NCBI GenBank assembly: GCA_012797725.1
Contig: JAAZON010000607.1
Location: 1 to 9,534 of the forward strand
Direction of reading: 5' to 3'
DNA length: 9,534 bases
Source: SAR324 cluster bacterium
GTDB taxonomy: Bacteria > Bdellovibrionota > UBA2361 > JAAZON01
Within the stretch, counting starts at the first letter, position 1. Each line of letters opens with the position of its first letter. The position numbers and the translations under genes are program-made. The notes below the pieces were generated by a model. The model saw only the letters and a program-made list of their open reading frames with translations. It had not been told where the DNA came from and did no database searches. Shown here piece after piece: positions 1-8,822 of this stretch.

Positions 1-2620
1 CTTCCAATTCATCACGTTTAAGGAGGCGAACATTTCCAGTGCGGGCTTCGAGGAAACCAGCATGAGATAAGCCTTTCACACTTGTGTTTTTAGCTTTGGA
101 AAGAGTCTCAGCAACTCCATACGGACCTTGTTCATTTCCATACTGTTCATACCATGCTAGCGCCCATCTAGTATGATTGTCGTACTCACCTTCCTGTTCC
201 GCGAGGTATTCATCAAGTACCTGGTTTATTAATGCTAATGCAATTCGAACAGTCATAATGGAGCCATCTGCTTCCATAACTGAGCTATGCCTTGAAAAAA
301 TTGCCATTCCTGGGCCAATCGCTGCTTGAGCTAAATCTACAGGTGCAATATTGCCCTTTTGAAGTTGTCGCAATGAGAGAGGTAATTCACGCTTCAGATT
401 TGATATAAATTCTCGTCGAGTGATAGCCGTTGCACTTTCATCCCTTGATCGGCAAACAAGCACAATAGATGAAGCTAACGAGTTGGTGGCTATCTTAACT
501 CCTGTTGGTCGCTCTGTATGCATTGGCCAAGTTCCAACAATAGAAAAACCTGCAGTTAATAAACCCTCCAACATTGTTCCCCAACCTGTCGATGAGACCA
601 ATGTCTCACTATCTTCGGAACCCTCAACCTCTTCTTCTTCTGATTGTTTATAGGCATAAAAAACTGAAAAAGGGTATTTTTTATTAGCGTTATCAGAAAC
701 GATTCTAAAAGATTTATTTAACCCTTCAAGGAAACTTTTCTCTGCCATCACTCGACTTCCTTCATGCCTAAAAGGTGATGCAATTAATTCTTGTGCTTTA
801 GGAGTTAATAATGTGGAGAAAAGATCTGGAAACACATCAGAAAGGCTATATCTTAACCATACATAAAAGAAGTCTGATAAATCAGCATAACCTATATTAT
901 CAAAGTAAGGTGGGTCTGTGACAACAATTGGATTTTGGTCCATATTAGAAAAAGAAATAGTCGAATCTCTTAATTCAGCAAAACCAAATGCCCCAGACCA
1001 TCCAAGATTTTGGATAGCTGCTGCTATCCAAGTTGTTGTTGTTTGTATAGTTAGTTGGCCTACTAATGGATTCGTCTCAGCAAAATCCCATGTCATGGGT
1101 ATGGCTTGACGTGAAAAAGATTGAACAACATTTTGATTTGTTGTGTTCCAAATACATATCGTATTTGAATATCTGGTAAGCTGAGAAATGGCTAATGATA
1201 AATATATACGGATCGCCTTTGCATAACGAGCTAAAAACTCTGGCTCGATAGTATGCATGTTTTCTTGCTTTGGATTTGATCTGATATTATTATCCTCATT
1301 ATTAGCATCGGAAACGACTTTCCCTTCTACTTCCTTACAAATATCTGTTAGTGTCGCTAAAAGAACTAATTGTCGATCAAGAAAGAGTGAAGAGTGCGTT
1401 TTCATCCCATATGCTTGAACCCTAAATCCAAGGGCTTTTTCTGGTAATTTCGTATCAGGTTTCCATGAGGGAACACTTGATTTTGCAGTAGTTTCATGTA
1501 GAGAATTTGGAGGAAAATATATTCGACCTTTTTTGCCTTCGGCTACGATTGCCATTAATCTAATATCAATTCTTCCTGCTGTTCCTTCTTGACGAATATA
1601 ATCAAAAGGAACTGGGGCACCACAAGCCAAACAACGAGCTCCATTGCGATTTACTGTACCGGTAGGTACAGTACCATTCCCTAGATTTATTTCAAAACGA
1701 ACAGAAGTTCCTTCTATTTTAGGTTCAATCCATATTTGTTTTCCTGACTTATTTGAAAGCTTAAACGATCTTACGAGTGGCATTTCAATCTCGCAAGCGG
1801 GATTAGGACATTTCACAGTTCTAGTCCATAACCAAGCAACAACATTTAGCTCCTCTCCAATTCTATAACCTTGAGTAATAAGATCAGGTCTATGATTTAC
1901 TAAATCGGAGTCGATTTTTATTGATGGATAAAGATAACCAATCCTTTTTGATGCTTCATCGCAAAGCCATTTACCATAAAACCGAATATCATCAGCTAGG
2001 CCTGCGGCACCCTTCCAATCCTTTTTTAAAAATGAGGCTTGGTGGTTTCCAATTTCTGGTGAATGTATTGGTGGTTTGTCAGAAAAACTTGGTGGGATTT
2101 CTATTAGCGCTTTATTCATTAGTACGGCAACAGGATTAAGATCATTCCCATACGCTTTTAGACCAAGTCGTTGAGCCTCAAGCGGAATCGATCCACCACC
2201 TGCAAAAGCGTCCAATACAGGAGGGGCATTTTTAATTAAAAATTCTCTTATTGCCTCTTTTCCAACAGGCATTTCGCAATTTAGATCCCTGGAAATACTT
2301 CGGGCAATTTCTACCTTCGCATTTTCTATTACCTCCTCATTGTTTGAATTCTCCCATTGAACTAGTTTTTCTAATATTGAAAACAAACGTTCTCTTTCTT
2401 GGTTCGCTAATTCTTCACTTTCGATATATTCCGAAGGATCGTCAACCAATGATGCCCAAATGACTGCTCGACAGGCTGCTAATGGTCTTCGAGCCCACCA
2501 ATGATGAATAGCTCTAGGATGATTTTTTAAAAATGGATTATATTTTTCGCTCTGACATGCTAAATTAATTGCTTCAAGCGGTAATGAAACTTCAATAAGT
2601 TTTTTTCGGTAAGTTGTCAA
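1..2620 (-). CDS. DUF1156-type adenine-specific DNA methyltransferase (3' end beyond window)
   Basis: This is a large amino-methyltransferase expected to methylate adenine in DNA using S-adenosylmethionine. I translated the frame by hand: it stays open from TTG at 2620 to the left edge, giving 873 residues with no stop seen. The N-terminus has the DUF1156 signature (KLIEVSLPLEAIN, then HHWWARRPLAACRAVIWASL, about residues 7-56). Motif I is DAFAGGGS (137-144), followed by NDLNPVA (159-165). Catalytic motif IV is DPPY (569-572). Between them, CPNPAC (271-276) and CLAC (330-333) probably form a zinc ribbon. Family-typical blocks follow: RQAIPMTWDFAE, GTWPMHTERPTG, NIAPVDLAQAAIGPGMAIFS and VRLLKRDEL near the edge, so little of the protein is probably missing. 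TTG is chosen because an in-frame TAA lies nine bases upstream (2629-2627) and AAGGA sits nine bases before it. It is the third gene of the operon, 42 bp after the helicase-nuclease. Its likely role is self-DNA marking (inferred). Confidence 0.93.
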   Translation of the reverse strand, partial: MTTYRKKLIEVSLPLEAINLACQSEKYNPFLKNHPRAIHHWWARRPLAACRAVIWASLVDDPSEYIESEELANQERERLFSILEKLVQWENSNNEEVIENAKVEIARSISRDLNCEMPVGKEAIREFLIKNAPPVLDAFAGGGSIPLEAQRLGLKAYGNDLNPVAVLMNKALIEIPPSFSDKPPIHSPEIGNHQASFLKKDWKGAAGLADDIRFYGKWLCDEASKRIGYLYPSIKIDSDLVNHRPDLITQGYRIGEELNVVAWLWTRTVKCPNPACEIEMPLVRSFKLSNKSGKQIWIEPKIEGTSVRFEINLGNGTVPTGTVNRNGARCLACGAPVPFDYIRQEGTAGRIDIRLMAIVAEGKKGRIYFPPNSLHETTAKSSVPSWKPDTKLPEKALGFRVQAYGMKTHSSLFLDRQLVLLATLTDICKEVEGKVVSDANNEDNNIRSNPKQENMHTIEPEFLARYAKAIRIYLSLAISQLTRYSNTICIWNTTNQNVVQSFSRQAIPMTWDFAETNPLVGQLTIQTTTTWIAAAIQNLGWSGAFGFAELRDSTISFSNMDQNPIVVTDPPYFDNIGYADLSDFFYVWLRYSLSDVFPDLFSTLLTPKAQELIASPFRHEGSRVMAEKSFLEGLNKSFRIVSDNANKKYPFSVFYAYKQSEEEEVEGSEDSETLVSSTGWGTMLEGLLTAGFSIVGTWPMHTERPTGVKIATNSLASSIVLVCRSRDESATAITRREFISNLKRELPLSLRQLQKGNIAPVDLAQAAIGPGMAIFSRHSSVMEADGSIMTVRIALALINQVLDEYLAEQEGEYDNHTRWALAWYEQYGNEQGPYGVAETLSKAKNTSVKGLSHAGFLEARTGNVRLLKRDELE

Positions 2621-2629
2621 TTTAGATTA

Positions 2630-2634
2630 TCCTT
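2630..2634 (-). promoter_or_regulatory. Ribosome site that decides the TTG start of the methylase
   Basis: AAGGA on the minus strand lies nine bases before TTG at 2620. An in-frame TAA (2629-2627) lies between the site and the TTG, so no longer ATG- or GTG-initiated form is possible. The first conserved DUF1156 residues (RKKLIEV) begin four codons after the TTG, which supports this start. Confidence 0.65.
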
Positions 2635-2662
2635 TATAAAATGGCTTGGATTAATTTTGCTC

Positions 2663-5185
2663 TCAAGAAGATACTACCTCGAAGAATTCAAGATAATCAT
2701 TTATCAAATCTTGTGATGAAAGTTTATGTTGAATTAAAAGCTCATCGCATAAAATGATAAGTTGATCTCTTGCTTCGAGCGAGTTACATAGTTTTGATAA
2801 AACTTGCCTTGTATTCGAAATAAGAATATTGAGTTTTTCTAAAGTAAGAACACGAGTAACTTCAGCTACAGCATTATCAGTGGATTTACGATTGGGGTGC
2901 AAAGAAACACGAACCCCTTCCATTTCAGGATATTCATTAATAAACCATTGCTCAGATACGAGAAGTTGCCCATGTTCAGATTTAGTTAAAGGATTTTCTT
3001 TTTCTTTTTTACTCTTTGCTTCAATAATTAACGCATCTTTCTCATTTAGCAACCATAAAACATCTGGACCTTTTCCAAAAGACTTTTCTGGTCTTTCAGT
3101 AGTAAATCCGAGACAATCTCCTAGATTTGCCAAAGCTTGTTCAAATTGATTTGAACTAGCTTCAGGAACGAGATGTGTTATCAGGTTTTCAAAGTAAGTT
3201 AAATAACCTCGACGAAATTGATATTTAATGATCTTTTCAACCATTGATTTTGATTGATTACTAGAAGGAATCAATCTGGTGTAGGTTGATTCAGCCAATG
3301 GTTTGAGTAAACTTCGATTATTCGCGAATGCTTGACTTTGGAATTCAACTGCTAATTCATATTTCTTCCAAGAAAATGCAATGCGAGCCGAAAGTTGATT
3401 CATCCATCCAATGGTCTCTTTTTCAATTTCCTTAGTTATTTCCAAATGATTTTTTATGGAATTGATGGCCTTTTCATGATGCCCATCGCGCCATAACCTT
3501 AATACTCTTTGTTCAATTTCTGCATTTTGTAGTGGAACCATTACAATGGGATCAGGTTCGGAGAGATCTGCCAATGTTTCGGCATGATATCTTAACCATT
3601 CATCATCTCGATTTAGACATTTCCTGATTGTCGCATATAACTCATCCCTCGTCATTATGCTTCCACTGATCTGTTCACCGATTTCTAATTCTGCACGAGT
3701 TATTCTAGTTAAAAACCGCAAATTCCTAATTGTTGACAACCATGTAACTAAATCTTTACCAGATAAAAGCACAACACAAAAATCACCAGAGCCTCTAACC
3801 GCTCTCCCTATACCTTGTTCAATCCTCTGAGCCAATGTATTGTTCAGTATGGACCCATCGAACAAAGTCGAAATATAGTTTTCGTATTCACTTGTTCCTC
3901 TTGGGATTCCTGAAAGTATTAATAGGCGGCAAGTATCGTGCGGAAGATCAATTCCATCATATCGATTCGCAAAAACAAATGGGCCACTCGATTCTCTTTT
4001 TATTAATTTCTTTATGTTTTCCAATACCTCTTCTGAACCCACAGATATGGTACCAAAACCATCCCATAACTCAGCTTGGTAATTAGAAGGAACTAACACA
4101 ACAGTACCAATATCTTCATTTTCAGCTATCCACTTTGAAAAATTTCTTACCAGGTCAAAGGTATTGGCGGAAATTTTTGTTAATTCAGGAATTAAGATCA
4201 TTCTCTCTCCAACACCTGCAAGAGATCTTGATGTAATTGGATTTGATACAGAATTTAAATCAACATCAAAAGTTCTAATAATTGAGCTATCATCAGCAAT
4301 TGTTGCTGACATATATATTCGTCGGGGACAATTACTGAATGAAGGAAATTTATCCATCATCGGTAAAAAAGGAGTGATTACAACGCTTTGCCAGCTTATG
4401 AGCATGTGGCAAATATCAATATCATCACGAATCAATGGCCATGGAAAAACAAAGGAATCTGATGATAAATGTCGAAGCTTTTCAACGATCTCATTCTTGT
4501 GGTTATCTAAACTCCAATATGGCACCTCAAGAATGCCATATTTCTCAGCCCCATCAATTATGTCATCGTAGGTACCCATACATCCAATATCATCAAAATC
4601 TTTTCTAAACGTATTAGTTATAAATTCGTATGTTTCAGGATCATTATCTCTATCGATTTTTATTGTGAAGGCTTCCCGCACAAGTGAATAAGCGACATGT
4701 GCATCATCAAGAATAATTCCCCCAATTTTAATTATTGGTTTACCAGTTCCTATCACACCAAATTTGCTTTTTCCATTGAATAATGCTTTATATGTGCAAA
4801 CCAATGGTTTACGGGCAGCTAGAAATTCTTCTGAAATTGTGCCTCCTGATTCATAAGAAACACAGGGTAATCCATATTCTTCAGATTTTGCTACTGTTTG
4901 TTCAACTAGTTGGCGAGTTGAACAGAGATATAAAACTGGTTCATTGGTTTCATTTAAGATTGATTGGGCAATCAGCAAGCCAACTAATGTTTTCCCACCA
5001 CCAGTATGTAGTTTAATAACAATATCTCGTTCACCACGTCTTGTATTCCACGTTTCTAGCACTTCAGCTTGTGAGGTATATAAATCATTAATTCCGGATG
5101 GTTTGGGCAACCGTCGGAAAATCTCTATCGGATGAATGACCTGAGACTGTTTTCTTTCTTCACGGAGTTTTCGAAAATCCACCAT
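2663..5185 (-). CDS. Rad3/XPD-like superfamily 2 helicase fused to a PD-(D/E)XK nuclease-like domain
   Basis: This 840-residue protein should be an ATP-driven DNA helicase or translocase carrying its own nuclease. Visible in order: a Q-tip-like YTSQAEVL (37-43 region), Walker A HTGGGKT (60-66), motif Ia STRQLVEQT (89-97), Walker B DDAH (160-163), motif III MSATI (292-296), a motif V-like block NRYDGIDLP (407-415) and motif VI QGIGRAVRGSGD (457-468). Motifs V and VI resemble the Rad3/XPD/DinG group, but I see no four-cysteine iron-sulphur cluster between Walker A and B. Residues about 550-640 are helical and TPR-like. The C-terminus holds GPDVLW (D708), IIEAKSKK (E722, K724) and HGQLLVSEQW (Q740), which fits a PD-(D/E)XK core. 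The ATG follows an AGAGGG site, 8 bp after the SNF2 gene stop. The gene is AT-rich (25-40% G+C in sampled lines). A role in restricting foreign DNA is inferred; the exact family is unknown to me. Confidence 0.9.
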   Translation of the reverse strand: MVDFRKLREERKQSQVIHPIEIFRRLPKPSGINDLYTSQAEVLETWNTRRGERDIVIKLHTGGGKTLVGLLIAQSILNETNEPVLYLCSTRQLVEQTVAKSEEYGLPCVSYESGGTISEEFLAARKPLVCTYKALFNGKSKFGVIGTGKPIIKIGGIILDDAHVAYSLVREAFTIKIDRDNDPETYEFITNTFRKDFDDIGCMGTYDDIIDGAEKYGILEVPYWSLDNHKNEIVEKLRHLSSDSFVFPWPLIRDDIDICHMLISWQSVVITPFLPMMDKFPSFSNCPRRIYMSATIADDSSIIRTFDVDLNSVSNPITSRSLAGVGERMILIPELTKISANTFDLVRNFSKWIAENEDIGTVVLVPSNYQAELWDGFGTISVGSEEVLENIKKLIKRESSGPFVFANRYDGIDLPHDTCRLLILSGIPRGTSEYENYISTLFDGSILNNTLAQRIEQGIGRAVRGSGDFCVVLLSGKDLVTWLSTIRNLRFLTRITRAELEIGEQISGSIMTRDELYATIRKCLNRDDEWLRYHAETLADLSEPDPIVMVPLQNAEIEQRVLRLWRDGHHEKAINSIKNHLEITKEIEKETIGWMNQLSARIAFSWKKYELAVEFQSQAFANNRSLLKPLAESTYTRLIPSSNQSKSMVEKIIKYQFRRGYLTYFENLITHLVPEASSNQFEQALANLGDCLGFTTERPEKSFGKGPDVLWLLNEKDALIIEAKSKKEKENPLTKSEHGQLLVSEQWFINEYPEMEGVRVSLHPNRKSTDNAVAEVTRVLTLEKLNILISNTRQVLSKLCNSLEARDQLIILCDELLIQHKLSSQDLINDYLEFFEVVSS

Positions 5186-5196
5186 ATATCCCTCTA
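5186..5196 (-). promoter_or_regulatory. Stop codon/ribosome-site overlap between the two helicase genes
   Basis: Reading the minus strand, the SNF2 gene ends in TAG and the last two bases of that stop form the start of AGAGGG (5195-5190). Four bases later comes the ATG of the second helicase. This overlap suggests translational coupling, so that the two helicases are made together. Confidence 0.6.
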
Positions 5197-8100
5197 TTCA
5201 CTTTTGAAGCTTGTGGTTTCAAATGTTTGAAAGTCATGAAAATTGTAATTCACACTTGTGGCAGCAAAATCTGGCTCTCGTCGAAATGGTTGCTTAATGT
5301 AATGAAGCCTGTTTATCTGTGCGTTATCCCCATCAAACTTTACTTCAGCAATAGCGAGCACGTAATCTTCAGGCTTGTTCAACCCGGCCAGAATTTCATT
5401 CTTGCTGACAGTAATAGTATCGGCGCCTTCGATCCGGCCTTTGACTTCAATAAAACGAAGTTTTCCACTTCCAGGTATGGCTGATTCAATATCCCAGCCT
5501 AAATTCTCTCGATGAACATCTGAAGGGGAAAATCCGAGGCTTAGTTCTTTCTCCATAACGGCTTTCATTGCAGCGTCTTCAACAGCTTTTTTCTGTTTTG
5601 CAAACATACCTGGTTCGGGGACGGACTGCCCTTGCAGTCTGGCAAGTAAGCCAGCTGGCAGGATCAAAGCCGCACCTAGAACCAGAGGAGGCTGAGGAGA
5701 AAGACGCCGTTCGAGCTCCAACTCTTCAATTCTGCGTTGCAATCGGGTCTGTAAATCATCAGCACGCCTTTGAGCCATTTCGGAATTCAGGCGTGCATTG
5801 GTTCTACCGGCTAATTCCTGGGCTTTCAAATCCTGTGCTCTGTGGTCCCAATAGCTGATCTCTTTAGTTAATCTGTCATTTACCGCGATGAGTGTTCGGG
5901 ATACAGTGTCTTGTCTGAATTGTCGAGTCTCAGTAATGAGTTTCGGAACAAGATTTTGAATGGCATATGCTTTGGCTGAATTTTCAAGCTCGGTTTTCAA
6001 CCAACTTTCATTCAAAATTGATTCAATTAATGGTCTCTGGTCATTTGGTAATGGCGAGTAATCAAGGAACGGAGCAGGCCCTGCAGAGTAAGTGTTTCCA
6101 CCTTTTTCCATTTCAACAAATTGCATTTGACGGGCGATTACTCTTCGTTGTTCGCCAACTTCAGCTTTGCCATCTTGAATTGAATCTTCGAGATAGAACA
6201 ATACCCTGGGTTCTTCACCAAGATCAGTCTGATCTACAAGAATAGAACCCTGGCGAAGTAATGAGCGAAAACGTTCCAAAATTATATCTATCACTGCATC
6301 CATCAGAGGATGACCCGGACACATAAATTCTGCTAATGGTTTCCCTTGAAGATTTATCTCTTCTTTATAAAATGTCACACGTTCATAACGTGATAAAAGC
6401 GTTCCTCGACCAATATTAAAACTTCGATTGCGGACAACAGAAGGAACATGTGTAATTTCAAATCGTTTACTTTCACGCATATGGAGGGTTCCTCCAAGTA
6501 ATTCAAAGGCAGCCAGAAAGAAAGATTCAATAAAGTGAGGTTGGAGGCGCCTCGCTTGTGCACGTTCAAAATCTTGCCGGATACGTTGGACTTGAGAAAT
6601 ATCCATGGCATCACGTGCCAATGCTCTATCTTCAAGCAGATCCTGACAATGTTGTTGATCAATTAAGTTGTCTACAGCCTGATTCAAACGCGCCCGAACA
6701 TCGGGACTGTCACCATAACGAATTGCTTCAATAAGCAATTCTCGCAGGCTTGTCTCTCGAAAAATCTTCCCAAGAATATCAAAAACCCCATCCCCCAATG
6801 CTTTCCGTTGTTCCTCAATTTTATTTAAAAGCCGGGCATAAACGTCACCTTCTCGTGTCTCGTCTGCTACCAAATTCCATAGATGGCAAACTTCTGTTTG
6901 ACCGATACGATGAATCCGACCAAAGCGTTGTTCAAGCCTTGCCGGATTCCACGGAAGATCATAATTAACCATGAGATGTGCGCGTTGAAGGTTTATCCCT
7001 TCACCGGCTGCGTCTGTTGCAATAAGAACAAGGGTATTCTTGTCTTGAACAAAGGTTGTTTGAGCTGTCCTTCGATCATCTCGCAGCATTCCACCGTGGA
7101 TTGTCACAACAGATTCGGGGCGACCAAGTAATGTTCGGATTCTATCGGTAAGATAATTTAATGTGTCACGGTGTTCAGTAAAAATTACTAATTTTCTGCG
7201 TTGCCCTGAAGCATCAAACATTTCTTCGTTCTCTTGAAGAATGCGAGAGAGTTCCTGCCATTTTCTATCGTTTCCCGATCTGCGTACTCTATCCGCCATT
7301 TCCTCGAGTCTATGTAGAACTCCAATTTCAATTTCCAGTTCATTAATAGTTCTAGCAGCGGTGGCTAGATCAATAACCTGTTCACCATTCTTTTCCTGTT
7401 CTTCTTCAGGAGCATCTTCGAAATCTTCAACCGATTCTGGATCAAATCCGGGCAGACCTTGAATGAAATCCGTGCGGATTTCACCACCCCTTTTTAATAT
7501 TCGTTCTTCCCGTAAACGAGCTTCAAGTCTTTCACGCCGTCTACGTAATGATTGATAAATAGCTTCAGGGCTGGATGCCAAGCGTCTTTGTAGCATTGTG
7601 AGGGCAAAACCAACTGTGCCACGTCTTTCGGCTTCGAGGTTATCTGCCCGATTGAATTCTTCGGATACATATCTTGTCACAGCCTCATAGAGAGCGGCTT
7701 CTTCATCAGACAAATCGTAATCAACGGTATAGGCTTTACGTTCAGGGAACAAATGAGTTCCATCGAACTTGAGTAGTTGTTCCTTTACCAATCGACGCAT
7801 CAGGTCCGAAACATCGACATTATGAACACCTTCCCTATACTTACCCTCAAATCTATCTGGATCCAACAGCCCCATAAACAATTGAAAGTCCTCTTCTTTT
7901 CCATTGTGGGGAGTTGCTGTCAATAGAAGTAGATGCCTGGTTCGATTGGCTAGAAGTTGGCCAAGTTTATAGCGTTTTGTGTATTTAATCTCTCCGCCAA
8001 ACACTGAAGCTGACATTTTATGAGCTTCATCAATGACGATAAGGTCCCAATCAGTCAATGAAAGTTTCGCTTGGATATCTTCATCTCGACTTAGTTTATC

Positions 8101-8718
8101 CAAACGAGCAATCACAAGGGGCATCTCAGCTAACGCATTCCCGGACCGGGCTGATTCAAGTTGATCATTCGTTAGTAGTTCAAATGGCAATTGAAATTTT
8201 TGCCATAATTCATCTTGCCATTGTTCGGTCAAATTTCCTGGACTTACAATCAGGCATCGTTGTAAGTCTCCTCTTAGTAGGAGTTCTTTAATAAAAAGAC
8301 CAGTCATAATTGTCTTGCCAGCGCCAGGGTCGTCAGCAAGCAAGAATCTCAGAGGTTGCCTAGGTAACATTTCTCCGTAGACGGCTGTAATTTGATGAGG
8401 AAGAGGTTCAACTTGTGATAGATGAATAGCCATCCAGGGATCAAATAAATAGGCCATCCGAATTCGATAGGCTTCTGAAACTAACCGAAACAATTCGGGA
8501 TCCGCATCAAATGCCCATGAATTTCCCGGTGACGAAACTTCAAGTTCATTCTCTCTATCTCGAAAAAGGAGTTCGTTTCCAAGATTTCCAGTGGTTCCAC
8601 GATATGAAACTTCAAGAATGTCAGAACCATGCCATTGGTTGCTTAGAATTGTGACAGTGTCATTGGGGATAATCCCCTTCACCAAACAGTTGGGTCGGAT
8701 TTCTTCGAGGGTCGCCAA
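5194..8718 (-). CDS. SNF2/RapA-like helicase with C-terminal DUF3883 domain
   Basis: This 1174-residue double-stranded DNA translocase of the SNF2 superfamily shows all the core motifs: PLPHQITAV (106-114), Walker A DDPGAGKT (129-136), DEAH (230-233), TATPHNG (267-273), ATDAAGEGINLQ (567-578) and QRFGRIHRIGQ (597-607). An acidic insert lies near 425-447, after an Arg/Glu-rich coil (about 390-410). Residues about 940-1005 look like a second coiled coil. The C-terminus (about 1045-1145) is DUF3883/NOV_C, with GWDIES and RFIEVKG: D1076, E1091 and K1093 match a PD-(D/E)XK arrangement. The start is TTG; GGTGA lies just upstream and an in-frame TAA at 8748-8746 limits any extension. The N-terminus (ATLEEIRPNCLVKG) looks like a family N-terminus from memory. 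It is the first gene of the three-gene operon. It resembles the DISARM helicase DrmD in general type, but I do not assign it to that family. Sampled G+C is 42-48%, above the next two genes. Confidence 0.94.
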   Translation of the reverse strand: MATLEEIRPNCLVKGIIPNDTVTILSNQWHGSDILEVSYRGTTGNLGNELLFRDRENELEVSSPGNSWAFDADPELFRLVSEAYRIRMAYLFDPWMAIHLSQVEPLPHQITAVYGEMLPRQPLRFLLADDPGAGKTIMTGLFIKELLLRGDLQRCLIVSPGNLTEQWQDELWQKFQLPFELLTNDQLESARSGNALAEMPLVIARLDKLSRDEDIQAKLSLTDWDLIVIDEAHKMSASVFGGEIKYTKRYKLGQLLANRTRHLLLLTATPHNGKEEDFQLFMGLLDPDRFEGKYREGVHNVDVSDLMRRLVKEQLLKFDGTHLFPERKAYTVDYDLSDEEAALYEAVTRYVSEEFNRADNLEAERRGTVGFALTMLQRRLASSPEAIYQSLRRRRERLEARLREERILKRGGEIRTDFIQGLPGFDPESVEDFEDAPEEEQEKNGEQVIDLATAARTINELEIEIGVLHRLEEMADRVRRSGNDRKWQELSRILQENEEMFDASGQRRKLVIFTEHRDTLNYLTDRIRTLLGRPESVVTIHGGMLRDDRRTAQTTFVQDKNTLVLIATDAAGEGINLQRAHLMVNYDLPWNPARLEQRFGRIHRIGQTEVCHLWNLVADETREGDVYARLLNKIEEQRKALGDGVFDILGKIFRETSLRELLIEAIRYGDSPDVRARLNQAVDNLIDQQHCQDLLEDRALARDAMDISQVQRIRQDFERAQARRLQPHFIESFFLAAFELLGGTLHMRESKRFEITHVPSVVRNRSFNIGRGTLLSRYERVTFYKEEINLQGKPLAEFMCPGHPLMDAVIDIILERFRSLLRQGSILVDQTDLGEEPRVLFYLEDSIQDGKAEVGEQRRVIARQMQFVEMEKGGNTYSAGPAPFLDYSPLPNDQRPLIESILNESWLKTELENSAKAYAIQNLVPKLITETRQFRQDTVSRTLIAVNDRLTKEISYWDHRAQDLKAQELAGRTNARLNSEMAQRRADDLQTRLQRRIEELELERRLSPQPPLVLGAALILPAGLLARLQGQSVPEPGMFAKQKKAVEDAAMKAVMEKELSLGFSPSDVHRENLGWDIESAIPGSGKLRFIEVKGRIEGADTITVSKNEILAGLNKPEDYVLAIAEVKFDGDNAQINRLHYIKQPFRREPDFAATSVNYNFHDFQTFETTSFKSE

Positions 8719-8748
8719 TTTTTCACCAATTAGTGTTGAGATGATTTA

Positions 8749-8773
8749 TGAAAACATACCCCGCTTGTTTTCA
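8749..8773. repeat. 8+8 inverted repeat in the predicted 5' leader
   Basis: TGAAAACA (8749-8756) and TGTTTTCA (8766-8773) are perfect inverted copies around 9 bases (TACCCCGCT on the plus strand). They lie between the predicted transcription start and the TTG start of the SNF2 gene, beginning 30 bases upstream of that start. The repeat could be a second operator or an RNA hairpin with an AU-rich stem and GC-rich loop. No U-run follows, so it is not an obvious terminator. Confidence 0.45.
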
Positions 8774-8793
8774 CCGAGAGAATTATTGAGTTC

Positions 8794-8822
8794 ATTATAA
8801 ATCAACCAAGGGCGTGATATGT
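8794..8822 (-). promoter_or_regulatory. Candidate promoter of the helicase-methylase operon
   Basis: On the minus strand a perfect -10 box, TATAAT, lies at 8799-8794, about 75 bases before the TTG start, predicting a leader of roughly 70 bases. Seventeen bases upstream the hexamer is ACATAT (8822-8817), a poor -35 match. That hexamer is part of a palindrome, so the promoter may be weak or depend on a regulator. The transcription start has not been shown. Confidence 0.5.

Noticed and set aside
420..5135. Plus-strand open frames opposite the methylase and helicase-nuclease genes
   Set aside because: All are short, antisense to frames with strong family motifs, and show no recognisable domain or ribosome site.
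6375..6662. 95-residue minus-strand frame inside the SNF2 gene
   Set aside because: It lies wholly within the helicase gene in another frame and shows no domain, so it is a shadow.
5194..8718. Naming the SNF2 helicase DrmD and the locus DISARM
   Set aside because: The N-terminus and the DUF3883 tail fit a broader helicase family, and DrmA, DrmB and DrmC are not in the window. An HMM search would be needed.
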